From positions 1 to 64,000 of the forward strand of contig JAKCPI010004386.1 of the NCBI GenBank assembly GCA_023213315.1: 64,000 nt of DNA, read 5' to 3'. The notes below the pieces were generated by a model. That model did not search any database. It was not told the DNA's origin and was given only the letters and a program-made list of their open reading frames with translations. Below, one piece after another: positions 1 to 10,730 of the stretch. Positions within the stretch are counted from its first letter, which is position 1. Each line of letters begins with the position of its first letter. Source of the DNA: Euborellia annulipes. Taxonomy: Eukaryota; Arthropoda; Insecta; Dermaptera; Anisolabididae. A program made the position numbers and the translations under genes.

Positions 1-149
1 TGAAAAATGGTATTTAAGACCTCAGAAAGTTCTACAAGCCCTACCAGGGGAGGGATCTTCCCCCCCCCCCCTTTCTAAAATGTATTTTTCAATCGATTTT
101 ATTAAAATTTAAAATAGTCATATCTCGAGACGCCGCCAGCCAGGGCCTA

Positions 150-705
150 CCATTGCTAGTTTATTATAAGTTAAGATTAAAAACGCGATTTTAATACCCT
201 AAATTGAATAATTTTCGGAAAATTTTCAGTTAAGGTGCGCGTCTCTAGGTGTTAATTTTGGGAGTTTGCGGCCACAATTTTGAAGCTATCGACCTCAAAT
301 TTTTTTTTTTTTAATTAAAGCTATTTATAATATCTACAACTTATAAAAGACCTTTTTTTTGATTTTCGAAAAAATAAAATTTTTTTTAGATTAATCGCAT
401 TAAATAAAAGATATTTTTAAAAAATCCGCTCTATATCTTATAGATAATTAAATTAGTAATCATTGTGTTAAAAATTAATTAATTTTTTACCCTTAATTAA
501 TTAGCTGCAAAAATTCAAATGAAATGGAATAAATCCCTTGTATCCCTATGGGAAAAACTAACGCCATCTCTTGCCGCCTAGAGTAACTCGGTACTGAATC
601 GTCTTCTAACGGCTTTTTGGAACGCGCACCTTAAACGTCTACGATCCGAAAAAAAAGTTTCACTTGCATCGTGGTTTCTTAAAACCACACAATGTTTTTT
701 TTTTT
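150..705 (+). repeat. Interrupted interspersed repeat (family X)
   Basis: Two halves of one repeat lie at about 150-233 and 631-705, separated by the MITE at 234-630. Joined across the MITE they align in reverse complement with 52320-52468, including the stretch that reads CGATGCAAGTGAAAC in that copy. The second copy has no insertion, which fixes the insertion point exactly. The function and class of family X itself are unknown. Confidence 0.8.
234..630. mobile_element. piggyBac-like MITE with TTAA target duplication
   Basis: The 397-bp element starts GGTGCGCGT and ends ACGCGCACC, and is flanked on both sides by TTAA (230-233 and 631-634). The related copy of the surrounding repeat at 52.39 kb has a single TTAA at the equivalent point (52390-52393), so it works as an empty site. 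A TTAA target and precise boundaries are typical of piggyBac-type transposition. No transposase is encoded, so it would be non-autonomous. The interior is AT-rich. Confidence 0.8.
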
Positions 706-1489
706 TTTTTTTAATTTTTTGAAATATAATTCTGAAGTGTTTATCTACGTGTCTGTCCAATTTCCTGTTGGGATTTCGAAATGATAATGAAGGATTTCGA
801 TTTCGCAAAATCCCTATATGGAGGCTCAAAATATTCCTGAAAATTCACAAAATTGGAAAACAATGGAACACAAGTGACCCAATAAAACTGACGATGATGC
901 AGATTTGAAACTGAAAAATGCAGAGTCTCTCAAGGCGACACAAAAAATCGGGTATGACAAGCATCGGACTATCAATTACCAAACGTGTGCGGCCAATCAC
1001 ACCGGATTTTTTTAGAAGTTTAATTCAAAATTCTTGAAATAAGAAAAATTAATTTTTTTTTCCCCAAAATGCACCTCATTTAGATTTTATTTTATCTTTT
1101 TTAGCACGTATATTAAATAATAATTTTCTATTTTATTTGATAAATTTATTAAAAAAAGATTTTATATCCAATAGAAGAGAGGCAAAAAAAAAAAAAAAAA
1201 ATTTGTGTCAAACATAAAAAATAGATTAAATTTTAAAGTTAATGAGAGAGTTCATACTTTAATTTTATAAGGAAAAAGGACATCAATATCATAAGTGGAT
1301 CTTTTGCCACGGGCTCGATAACTTTTTACTGTGGATATAAAAAAAATAAAAAAAAAATACATATCTATAACTCTATATACGTATATTGGTAGTTTATTGC
1401 CAAATTTTATAGAAGCCAATTATTTAAATTGCATTCATAAAAAAAAAAATTGAAAAAATATGGTGTTGCCAAAACAAACACACGCCATC
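706..1489. other. AT-rich stretch, nothing recognised
   Basis: Very AT-rich DNA with A and T homopolymer runs and no credible coding frame. I saw no tRNA-like box and no repeat end here. Confidence 0.5.
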
Positions 1490-2850
1490 TTGGATAATTT
1501 CATATATGGACTCTGTTATGCAATGGTGTGTCAAAGACCAAAAAATTCAAAATTGAGTTATATTGTTTCAAATGCTATAATTAATAATATTTTTTTATGA
1601 AATACGTCCTGAAAAAATTTATATTTAATGTAAAAGCATAAAATTATTTTTACAATATTTCAATGCAGGATTTTCATTTTGCAAAAATGATTTATGTACC
1701 TAACACGTTGTTTTTTATGATGTTAACAAACAATAAAAAGTTATTTAACCCATATTATATATTGTTTACCTTAAATAAACCAAAATCCTTTTTTTTTTTG
1801 AAAAATGAGAAATGAATTCGTAGATGTCAAAATTTAATTTTTTGATATTATTCCTGATAATGAAGATGAGGATCAGAGCGATTTCGAAAAGACAACAAAA
1901 TAAATAATATTAAGCCTTAATTATAACTTTGATTTACTGTTGCCATGTTCACTTCCATTCAGGAATTAATTGATGAGAAAATTTTGTTATCACTTTGTAT
2001 TTAATTTTAAAATATTAATACTATTTAAAATTGATTAATGTAATTTTGATAAAAAGTTTCTAAGCTATTTGTATTAAATATAACCATAAAAGAACTTTAA
2101 TAATATCTTCGTTTTAATTTTTGAATTATAACCTAAAATTATTTTATTTTAGGAACCGACCGAATATTCGGTTTCGGCCAGTTTCGGCCAAAAATCATGG
2201 TTTCGGCCGTAGTTTCGGTTTCGGCCAAAAGTGGCCGAACCTTTCGGCCGGCCGAAACCAGAGTCTGAAAAAATGGGATGAGACTCGCATGCAAAAAAAA
2301 AAAAAAAAGGTCAAATAATTTGCACTTGAGGGAGAAAAAAATTTAGTCTCCCTAAAAAAAAGGTAAAATGATTTTCACGGGAGGGAAAAAAAATTCAAAA
2401 AAAAAAAAGGTAAAATGAAAAAAAAATTTTTATAGGAAATACAAGTTTCGGTTTCGGTTACGGTTTCGGCCGAAACTAAGGTTGAGGCCGAATATTCGGT
2501 TTCGGTTTCGGTTTCGGCTGAAAATCTTGTTTCGGTCGGACCCTATTTTATTTATTATCAAGAGACTTTGAAGCGTTTTTACAAATATAATATTGGACTT
2601 AGAGAATTTTGCAAAAATAATTTTTTATATTTTATTGTTTTTCTCTAAATTAGTCGTATTTTTAGAGATAATTTATGAATATCTGCCAGAATTACAGTAT
2701 TTACTTGCACAATTGACAAAAAAAAATTATATATAATCTAATCAAAACAATTTAAATCAGAAAAACTTTAATGTTAATTTTCTCAAAACTCGATGTTTGG
2801 TCTTTGACACACAATTGCATAACAGGGTCCATATATATAAATGCCATCTC
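1490..2850. repeat. Old inverted repeat pair enclosing a hAT MITE
   Basis: About 50 bp around 1500-1550 (TGTGTGTCAAAGACC motif and a neighbouring GTTATGCAAT) recurs in reverse complement around 2790-2845. The interior is AT-rich and carries the TAGG-type hAT MITE at 2150-2545. The pair probably marks the two ends of an older element. No TSD was found for the outer pair. Confidence 0.55.
2150..2545. mobile_element. hAT-type MITE (TAGG ends) with perfect 8-bp TSD
   Basis: The element begins TAGGAACCGACCGAA and ends in the complement of TAGGGTCCGACCGAA. It is flanked on both sides by the 8-bp duplication TTTTATTT (2142-2149 and 2546-2553). The interior is rich in TTTCGGCC-type sub-repeats and A-runs. 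An 8-bp TSD with short terminal inverted repeats is the hAT signature. It is non-coding. Related copies lie at 13800-14020 (with its own TSD), and as fragments at 39051-39150 and 57975-58120. Confidence 0.85.
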
Positions 2851-3376
2851 TCTGTCTGTCTGTTTTCCCATTATAATTTCGAATTGAAATAGAGAGGTCG
2901 TTTATACAGATATATTTACAGAAAAATCTCTAAATAAGAAGGAAAGCTCAAAAAAATTTCTGAAAATTCAAAATTTTATACCATTTGGTTAAAAACTTAC
3001 TGTACATTTTAATAAATAAATAAAATAAAATTCCTCAAATTAAAAATGATAAAATTTGTTATATGATTAAATTTTATTTTATTTAATTTATTTATTTGAC
3101 CTTTAATTATTTATAGAATAAAACAAAATAATAATTTTTTATTAATAAAATATTCTGTTAATTTATTTTAAGATTATTGAGAGATATTTAATAATTAAGC
3201 ATATGGTATAGGGGGGGGGGGGTTATTAATTCTCTGAAACAAGTTAACTGAAAAATTGAGGGACAGTTACTAGCCGTTTTAGCTAAAACGCCTCTTATTT
3301 TGAATTTTCAAGATTTAATTACAATTCTACAAAGAATATTGCATGTTCTTTTATATTTATTTTTTTTTTTTTGCTC
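2851..3376. other. AT-rich stretch with a G run
   Basis: Contains a motif resembling the repeat tracts near 14.85 kb and 49.6 kb (short direct matches around 2880-2990) and a run of 12 G near 3210. No gene was seen. Confidence 0.4.
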
Positions 3377-3700
3377 GAGAAAAATCTGGTGTGAATGGTC
3401 GCACTGCACACAACTTTCTCTTACCCTTCGACAATTGAAAGTTGTGTTCTGTGCTTGTCACGCGAGATTTTTTGTGTCAACACATCCTTAGTTTCCGGCA
3501 ATATATTAGAATTCAAGATATACATACATTATATTTTGTTACCAAGGCTTCTACTTTTCCTATGAAGTACAAAAGTGGCAATTTTGTCTACAAAATAAGA
3601 ATATACATTTTAAAGAGCATATAAAATATAAATGATTTTTAAACAAAATCGTTAAAGCCAATTGTGAGAAAAATTAAAAAAATTGATACATCAGTAAAGT
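3377..3700 (+). repeat. Hairpin-headed repeat (family R-HP), partial
   Basis: Starts with the long imperfect hairpin typical of this family: AATCTGGTGTGA at 3384 and its complement near 3464. The family body follows and ends at the CAGTAAAGTACTAGTAC motif near 3694. The right-hand part of the full ~690-bp family is missing, replaced by the inverted repeat that follows. Confidence 0.7.
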
Positions 3701-4216
3701 ACTAGTACTATTTGGTCGATTGGAATGAAATTCCTGCCCATGCTTGGGACATGAATACTTAGATAAAGTATAAAATTTGAGGACCGAGAATTTTTTTCTT
3801 ATTGAGTTATTTAATTTAATCCACACTTTTTGATATTTCAGTTGAAATTCATTCAAATGATTGTGAAAATGACGTCAAATTCAAGCTAAAGGGAATCGCC
3901 TCCTTTTAATGGCAATTTCAAGAAAAGCAATCAAACAGGCATTTAAAAGCAATAAAATCTCTTTCAGAGAAATTTACATAAACATTATGTTTTGATATTT
4001 TAACTGGAATCGATCTTCTTGAAATTTAAGATTTTTTCACAATAAATTAAATTGATTTCAAGTGAAATATCAAAAAATGTGGGTTAATGGGAATTACTCA
4101 AAAACGAAAAAAACTCTCGATACTCAAATTTTATACTTAAGCCAAGTACCTATGTCGCAAGTATTTCAAGAAATTTCAATCACATCGGCCAAAGGGTACT
4201 AGTATTTTACTAAGGT
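3690..4216. repeat. Inverted repeat, arms about 160 bp
   Basis: Sequence 3694-3850 (GTACTAGTAC, then a TTTGGTCGATT-like part, then CACACTTTTTGATATTTC) reappears in reverse complement at about 4060-4216, with moderate divergence. The arms derive from the R-HP repeat family. The spacer (about 3860-4055) is unrecognised. Confidence 0.65.
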
Positions 4217-4766
4217 ATTTTTTCAGTCATAAATTCTTTCGATTTTGATTAAAATTTAAAAATTATATATTTTTTATACTATTTATAAAAAATTATTCAA
4301 AAAAAAATTAAATAAAAACTATCTTCAACTTTCCTACTGATATTCTCCCTTCTATTCCTCTTTTCTACACCAACCTCTTTTTAATTTTTTTTTTTTTTTC
4401 TAATAATTTTGCTAAACAAATCATGTTTTGATCATAGATGTATGACTTTTGTTAAATTGTTTTCTCTTTAGATTTTCACCCCCTTGACGACGACGACGAC
4501 GGCGTCGGCGCCGGCGCCCAAACTCACCTACCAAGAGATACGTACCCGTAATCAATAGATACTCCTCCTCCCCTCTCTTCTCTTGGTGCTTATTCTAGTA
4601 GAAGGAACGTACGTGTATTATTAAATTTTATTTCATTTAATTAAATCTTTTTAGACATTTTGTTATCAAATTAATTTTCAAGATTTCTTTACTATAATTT
4701 AGTTTAGACTTATAGTCTAACTACACTATATTAAAAATTTCTGAAAAATCTTATGAAGACCTCAAA
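4217..4766. other. Mostly AT-rich; small GC-rich (ACG)n island
   Basis: Around 4483-4520 there is a short GC-rich tract of GAC/GGC triplets, followed by a CT-rich stretch. There is no open frame of useful length and no repeat-family match. It may be single-copy DNA. Confidence 0.4.
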
Positions 4767-4870
4767 AACAACCGGACTCTGACCGTAGCCATCTACCGGC
4801 ACCCCGTGAAGTTACTTTGATTCCTATCTCTAACTCCTACTTAGAATGTTCCAACTAGTGCCAACGGTTT
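4767..4870 (-). mobile_element. SINE-L fragment
   Basis: About 100 bp matches the 3' part of the SINE-L family in reverse complement (GTAGCCATCTACCGGCACC, then the CCTATCTCTAACTCC part). It is truncated at both ends. Confidence 0.75.
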
Positions 4871-4892
4871 ATATTTGTTCTCAAAATAAATT

Positions 4893-5578
4893 TAAAAAAT
4901 CTGGTGTGACTGGCGCACAGCACACAACTTTCTCTTACCTTCGGTAATCGAAAGTTGTGTACTGTGCTTGTCACACCAGATTTTTTGTGTCGACATGTAT
5001 TTAGTTTCCGACAGTATGGTACATTCGATTTTCAAGATGTAAAATTTATAAGTATGGCAAAATGTTTATATTTTGTTACCATGGCAACCATTTCTCCTAT
5101 CTTTTCTATGGAGTACAAGAGTAAAGTAGTCTTCAGAAGATTTCAATCGCAAAATGAGAATATACATTTTAAAGAGCAACTAAAAAATAGTTGATATATG
5201 AATTTAAAAAAAAATCGTTGAAGCAAATTTTGAGAAAATCGAAAAAAACTGAAAAAGTGCATCAGTAAAGTACTAGTAATCTTTGGTCGATTTTGTTCAA
5301 AAGCTTCGTGTCACGTCCCATGGGGGTGTCTAACTTAAATATAAAATTTCAACCTCCTAGCTCTTTTCGTTCTTGAGATATTTTGTTCACAGACAGACAC
5401 ACACACACACAGACAGACACACACACAGACAGACCATGTCGCGAAAACCACTTTTTTGGATTCAGGGGACCTCAAAACGTGAAGATCCATCAAAATCTCG
5501 ACATCGAATTTTTGACATGAATCCAATACTTTCTCTCTATATATATATTACATATATACATAGGTAAGAGAAAGTAAA
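4893..5578 (+). repeat. Hairpin-headed repeat (family R-HP), near full length
   Basis: The copy opens with AAATCTGGTGTGAC and folds to its complement near 4970-4985, giving a ~45-bp-arm imperfect hairpin. A ~480-bp body with the CAGTAAAGTACTAGTA motif, a (CA)n/(AGAC)n microsatellite at about 5397-5435, and a right end GGTAAGAGAAAGTA follow. Very similar copies lie at 39610-40298 and 57139-57888. Apparent reading frames recur identically in these copies because the repeat itself recurs, so they are not genes. The mechanism class is unknown. Confidence 0.8.
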
Positions 5579-6353
5579 AATATATCAAGATATTTATGTT
5601 TATATTATTTTTATTTTTTAACCCTTTTCGGCTACAGAGGCCATTAAGGGGTTATTACTTTATTTAAATTATTTATATACATTAGTACCGATGGCTACCG
5701 AGGGTTGTTTTTAGGGACCACTCAATTCTTTGCTTTTTGGTGCATTCTGTTGCCAGAGACTCCAACTCCGAACGTTTCGATTTTTATTAAAATTGATTGA
5801 AAAATTTAAAAATTAAATAATTAATAATTAACATCAATTTTTAGCATGATTCATAAAATTATCGGTCCTGTAACGTTAAATAAAAATTAATATAAATAAT
5901 CTTGTGAGCATATGAAAATATTCAAACAGATTTTAGTCTATTATTTGTGTAAAAAAAAACAATTAATTTTTTAAGGATTCCCTATCCAAAATTCACACCT
6001 ACCCACAACACCCTCCCACTATTTCTTTTAACGAAATTCTATATATTTAATTCGCTTCTGTCCGTCTGTCAAGCTCTATTTGAGAAGATTTCCGATGGAC
6101 TTTCGAAATCAAATTTTAGATACTTAAAGTGGACCTTCTATGGATTACAAGAAAATTATTTTCGTTCTTAAATTCATAAAACTTTTTGAGTTTCTTTATT
6201 TATTTACCCGTTAAAAACTTTTTGAGTTATTAATTCTTAAATTTACAATTTCTCCCATAGGTAATGTATAGAGAAATATTCTTTGCATTTATATATTCTA
6301 TGAATGTAAACAAATTCGCACTGGATTGGAATAGTAATTATAATTTTGTTTTT
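5579..6353. other. AT-rich; SINE-core remnant near 5618-5665
   Basis: A reverse-complement remnant of the shared SINE core (CCTTTTCGGCTACAGAGGCC) lies at about 5624-5645. A short fragment resembling the SINE-L motif GCACTGGATTGGAATA occurs near 6318-6333. The rest is AT-rich and unrecognised. Confidence 0.5.
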
Positions 6354-6859
6354 GTTATTGTTATTTGAACTTACTGTCGGGATCCCCATTTATTTACCCG
6401 AGGTGCTTCCGTGCACGAAGTCACACACCTCAAACCCAACCGGCCTTTGGCCGCAACCATCTACCGGCACCCCGTGAAGTTACATCATTTCCTATCTCTA
6501 ACTCCTCCTGCTTTCGTTTCTAGCTAGTGAACTAATCCTTATTTTTGGTTCCTTTTATCCAACTCTTCTATGCTATGGAGGATGTCCTAATTTGAGGAGG
6601 AACTCCCTCAGCATTGACTCCTTCCGAAGAATTCATCACTAAGAGGGAACCTTCTTTAAGGACGGGATGTCACAGCAACTCTTCCTCGTAGAGTTGCCTA
6701 TTGTGGTGAGATCCAATATTTCAATCCAGTGCCTGCTAGAGGATTTATTTACCTAAAATAAATATTTTTATTTAATGAAAAAATCCCACACGCCAAGGAT
6801 TTGAACAGGGATCTTCTTTGTAGAAGCCGACACCCTAGCCCACTACACCAGCGAGCCCC
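6354..6859 (-). mobile_element. SINE-L, nearly full length
   Basis: In minus orientation the copy begins with a tRNA-like head (complement of 6780-6859, with A-box-like TGGTGTAGTGGGCT and B-box-like GTTCAAATCC). It continues through the body (GACATCCCGTCC, CATAGAAGAG, GTAACTTCACGGGGTGCCGG) and ends in an ATT/AAT-type tail at 6354. The copy contains small deletions, for example near 6655. See 53257-53787 for the copy with clear TSDs. Confidence 0.85.
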
Positions 6860-7660
6860 TAATTTTCTTTTTTTATAATTAAAGCCAGCTGGTGGGGAGT
6901 CCAGAGGACCGAAGCCGGACGGCTACCACATTAATAATATGTTCGTAACAATATAACAAGATTATTTCGACAATTTTTGTGGAATCACAAAAGTACCAGT
7001 TAATTTTATGACCAAAAAAAAAAAATCCAATTTATCAGCGAGTGATTTTGATTAAAGATAATAATTAAAAGAGAGATGAAGGAGGGGGGGGGAAGTTATC
7101 ATTGAAATGAACAAAGATGGCGGGTGGATGAAGGCAAGCAAGCAAGCAGGCAAAGTAACTAACTCCTTCCGGTGTCGTAAAGCAGTGCTCATTTGTTTCC
7201 TCTCTTCTCTGGGTTTCCAAAGATGGCTCTCAAGAGACTCGTACCCACCGACAACCTTGCTTAATAGAAAATAATAGAATTAACCAGAGAGAGAGAGAGA
7301 AAATGAAGGAATGAACGTGTGTGCCTAACGACTCTAGGACAGATTAAATTTTCAAACTTTCTCCTCTCTCTCTCAAAAGTTCTCTCTCTCTCTCTATAGT
7401 TGTGTGGAATTAATAGAAAGTTTGCGATGCTCTAAGGACCAATCATATACACTCGCCTTGTTAGGCTTCTATAATATTATCATCCCGTCTCTTTTGATTT
7501 TACGTTAACCCCCCGCTTGCTCTCTTTTTCCTTCTTCATCGTCGTCACTATCATCTCACACCTGTTCAAAAATATCTAACATTAATTAAAATTACTCTCT
7601 CGCATCATTAAATTAATTTCTTATAAAAAAACGAGATTTTTTATGTTTTGTATTAAGTGA
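6860..7660. other. Apparently single-copy stretch with GA/CT tracts
   Basis: I see no match to the repeat families of this window. It holds (AGCA)n near 7137, (GA)n near 7286-7300 and (CT)n near 7360-7400. The sequence looks ordinary non-coding and no long frame is present. Confidence 0.4.
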
Positions 7661-7732
7661 AGATGTCAATATTTAAAAAAAAAAGAGCATATATTTCGTT
7701 TATTAGCCGACAATCCAATATTGACACGCTTA

Positions 7733-7775
7733 AGACATGAAGATGGTCGTATATCGGACCGAAACGTTGGCTTAA
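7733..7775 (+). ncRNA. Degenerate hammerhead-like motif
   Basis: Shows ATGAAGA, a GGTC...GGACC stem, then GAAACGTTGGC. The first core block is not CTGANGA, so activity is unlikely. Confidence 0.4.
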
Positions 7776-7935
7776 AGTGCCTAATAGGTTCAAACAAATA
7801 CAATACAAATTATTTTATGATTATATATATATTATATTATTATTATTATTATTATTATGTATGCCCATTTATTTATTTATTTATTTAATAAAAGCGTTGT
7901 TTCGGTTTTACTAAGGTTAATTTTTAAAATTTTAA

Positions 7936-7972
7936 AACGTTTCGGCCACTCATTTTGTGACCTTCCTCAGGT
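7936..7972 (-). ncRNA. Hammerhead-like motif (minus strand)
   Basis: Read on the minus strand it gives GTAC-CTGAGGA, a GGTCAC/GTGGCC-type stem with a short loop, then GAAACGT. The CTGANGA and GAAA core blocks are present, and stem II is imperfect. Confidence 0.55.
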
Positions 7973-7979
7973 ACATAGT

Positions 7980-8366
7980 AAGGGCGAATCCGGAGGAGTT
8001 TCTCGGGGGGGGGGGGTAATGTGTGTGACTGGTTGCACAGCAAACAATTTCTTTCTTCCGATAATTTTAAGGTACATTCTTTACTTGTTTACCGGAATAT
8101 AGGCCCCTATATTCAGGTACATAGCAAGGGCGAACCCAGAGGAGTTTCTCGGAGGGGGGTAATGTGGTGTGACTGGTCGCACAGCCCCCTCCTCTCTTGA
8201 AGAATATATATACAAATCAAATTTTTAAGTATTAGGCTAATTTTTAAAATTTTATAGGCATATTAAAAATAAAATTTAATTGCCAAAAAAAAATATTTTT
8301 CTCAAGTGTCGGGGGGGGGAGGGTAATTGCCACCTTCACCCCCTCCCCCCTTGTATCCGCCCTTGG
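7980..8366. mobile_element. hAT-type MITE with 8-bp TSD TACATAGT
   Basis: Starts AAGGGCGAATCC and ends in the complement of CCAAGGGCGGATACAAGG. TACATAGT flanks it at 7972-7979 and 8367-8374. A near-repeat of target plus left end (TACATAGC-AAGGGCGAACCC) at about 8118-8135 suggests an internal tandem duplication or a second insertion. G-rich and C-rich runs mark the ends, as in the 12572-12823 copy. Confidence 0.7.
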
Positions 8367-8544
8367 TACATAGTAAAGAAAACAATATGGCTGCCGCATT
8401 TGGAGACACTAACGCCATCTGCATTGTACGATCGACTGCAGCGCCACTTGCGTTGGTCTGTCAAAATATGGCAGCCATATTATTTTATTAATTCTTCTCA
8501 GATGAGATTGTCTTTATGATCTTGTAAAAATCCCGTTTTTATTG

Positions 8545-8595
8545 TACCTGAGTGAAGGTCATAGAATGAGTGACCGAAACGTTGTACATTTTACA
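8545..8595 (+). ncRNA. Hammerhead-like motif
   Basis: GTAC-CTGAGTGA, stem GGTCA...TGACC around a nine-base loop, then GAAAC-GTT and GTACA, which can pair with the upstream GTAC side. The CTGA block carries an extra base relative to CTGANGA. Confidence 0.5.
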
Positions 8596-8640
8596 ATTAA
8601 ATCATGCATCTACCAAGCTATTTGTTTAAATATTTTAATT

Positions 8641-9363
8641 TTTTTTTTTATATGTATTTAAATCTCTAACGTTATTCTCATTAAAACGTCATAAAATAAA
8701 TTAGAAAACCGAATGTGTAAGAAGAAAGAAAGAAAGATAAAATTTAATTTTCATAAATGCCCATGATATAATTATTTAAAGGTAATTTTTCTCTCCTAAA
8801 TGCCATTTATGTCCATTTGATTAATATTTATGTTCACGCGCTGTACATAAGAAGAAGAAGAAGAAGGAACGTGTACACGTGTGTGCATTTGGACAAATTT
8901 TACTGGCTAATAAAACGACAGTTATGACTCTTCTGATTATAATAATCAAAAAAGAGAGAAGCCTAAACTACAATTATTATTACTTCGAGTAGGCCAAACG
9001 AGTTTTTTTTTTTTCTATTTGAAATGATTTTTCTTAGAAAAAAAAAAGAGAAATTGCGAGATGATCACGAATTGTGTCAAATTCACAATCAATAATAATA
9101 TATCAATATAACGTGTAAATGGATATATTGGCGCCAGTAAAAAGGTGTGACCTACCAAAAACACTTACGAAAGCTGCTTTTCAAAAACAAAGCCTTCATA
9201 AAATTAATTTTAAATAATTTTCAAGATACATACTGTAGTTATTGAAAGAGATATTATAATCAAAAATCCTTAAAAATAGTCAGAATTATTACTCTAACCC
9301 AGGATCTCCAGCCTCTCAGGAGCATCGGTCTACTTTCCATTTCCACCATTAAACATTTGTCAC
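8641..9363. other. Apparently single-copy AT-rich stretch
   Basis: No repeat-family match is visible until the foldback element at 9367. Holds (GAA)n near 8850 and ATAAT-rich tracts. No gene was seen. Confidence 0.4.
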
Positions 9364-9366
9364 TTA

Positions 9367-10108
9367 CAAGGGGAGTGCATAGCCTTCATAACACCGATTT
9401 GAACGAAAATTTTTTTATGTGTAGTACTTAATGAAAAACAAATTCTGTTAAAGCGAGAGAAGCACTACTCAACCGTTCGTCTAAAAAAAAAAAAATGTTA
9501 AAGATTTTGCCAGCATGTCTTAAGCCGTGCTAACAATAACGTTTACAAAAGCCGCGATAGGTAGATCGGTAGCGTTCATTCTTTGTAAACATGAAATCCC
9601 GAGTTCGAATCTAGTCCTGTGCAACTAATTTTTTTTTTGTGTAATTTATTTTTTAGAATATTTTTTAATATTAATAAATAAATAAAAAGTTTTTTTTGAT
9701 TATTGGCTTTTAATTTTTAACATGTTGTTACATATATTTAAAGAAAATTCAAATGCTTTCTGTCAAAAATATAATATAAGGAAATATTTAATATTATACG
9801 AGAAATATATTGCTATTAATTGAACACATAAATAAATGTACAATAATATTTAATATTTAATAAATACATCAAAATATAAAAAAATTTTGAAAATTTTTTA
9901 AATTTTTCTTATTGTTATTATTCATTAAATATTAAATATTATTGTACATTTATTTATGTGACATGCTGGCAAAATCTTTAACATTTTTTTTTAGACGAAC
10001 CGCTGAGAAGTGTGTTCTCTCGCTTTAACATAATTTGTTTTTCATTAAGTACTACACATAAAGAAATTTTTGTTCAAATCGGTGTTATGAAGGCTATGCA
10101 CTCCCTTG
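9367..10108. mobile_element. Foldback MITE with ~150-bp inverted ends and TTA target duplication
   Basis: Inverted ends begin CAAGGGGAGTGCATAGCC and extend to about the ATGCTGGCAAAATC motif on both sides, with further inverted symmetry inside (ATGTACAATAATATT). TTA flanks it at 9364-9366 and 10109-10111. A tRNA-like tract sits inside the left half at about 9552-9632, with GAGTTCGAATCTA as a B-box-like motif. Other copies are 29365-29804 and a single arm at 19666-19853. The 3-bp target is compatible with PIF/Harbinger, but no transposase is present. Confidence 0.75.
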
Positions 10109-10149
10109 TTAGTTGAGAAATTTAAAATTAATAGGGGAATGCAAGTTTT

Positions 10150-10730
10150 TGATGATGAGGTCGAAGGCAAATGGATGGCTGGAGATTCCGAGTTCAATTT
10201 CCATCATCAATATAAATTTCATTTTTAGTTAAATTAATTAAACATGTTTAATATTTTTCAATAATTTTGTTTTCCTATTAAATAGATTACCGGTATATAA
10301 TTCCAAGATAGTTGGAGATCCCGAGTTCGATTCTCTGGAGAATATAAATTTAATATTTAAATAAATGCTTTTATTATTATATCTATCAGTGTTTAATATT
10401 TTGTTAATAAATTTGTTTTCTTTTAAATATGGTCCCGGGAGGGTTGGAGATCCCGAGTTCGAATCCGCAGGTGGTCGTTCGACCCACCATTAATCTATTA
10501 TATTGTTAAATTACAATATAATTTTTTTTTTATTATATCAATGTTTAATGTTTTAATAATAAATTTGTATTCCTATTAAATATATATAGTTCCGGGATGG
10601 TTGGAGATCCCGAGTTTGATTCCCGGAGCTAGGGACGTTTGATCCACCATCAATATCAATTTCATATTTAGTTAAATTATAATCTATCAGTGTTTAATAT
10701 TTTGACAATAATATTGTTTCTCCTAGTTAC
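10150..10730 (+). repeat. Tandem array with B-box-like core, four units
   Basis: Units of roughly 130-160 bp each carry GTTGGAGATCCCGAGTTCGA-type sequence (around 10183, 10312, 10443 and 10602), separated by AT-rich DNA with a repeated TCAGTGTTTAATATTTTG motif. GAGTTCGAATCC resembles an RNA polymerase III B box. A further isolated motif of this kind is at about 34568. No tRNA-type A box is convincing in each unit. Confidence 0.65.

Larger units (their letters stand above)
7661..8640. repeat. Hammerhead-type motif foldback interrupted by a hAT MITE
   Basis: A reverse-oriented motif (7936-7972) and a forward one (8545-8595) face each other as inverted arms: AACGTTTCGGCCACTCATTT versus the complement of GAATGAGTGACCGAAACGTT. 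Between them lie the hAT-type insertion 7980-8366 and ~170 bp containing ATATGGCAGCCATATT palindromic sequence. A further degenerate motif lies at 7733-7775. I interpret the block as Penelope-like element debris. Confidence 0.6.

Noticed and set aside
5373..5567. Frame containing MSRKPLFWIQG that recurs near 40082
   Set aside because: It recurs because it lies in the R-HP repeat. The third copy (57.7 kb) breaks the frame, so there is no selection for protein.
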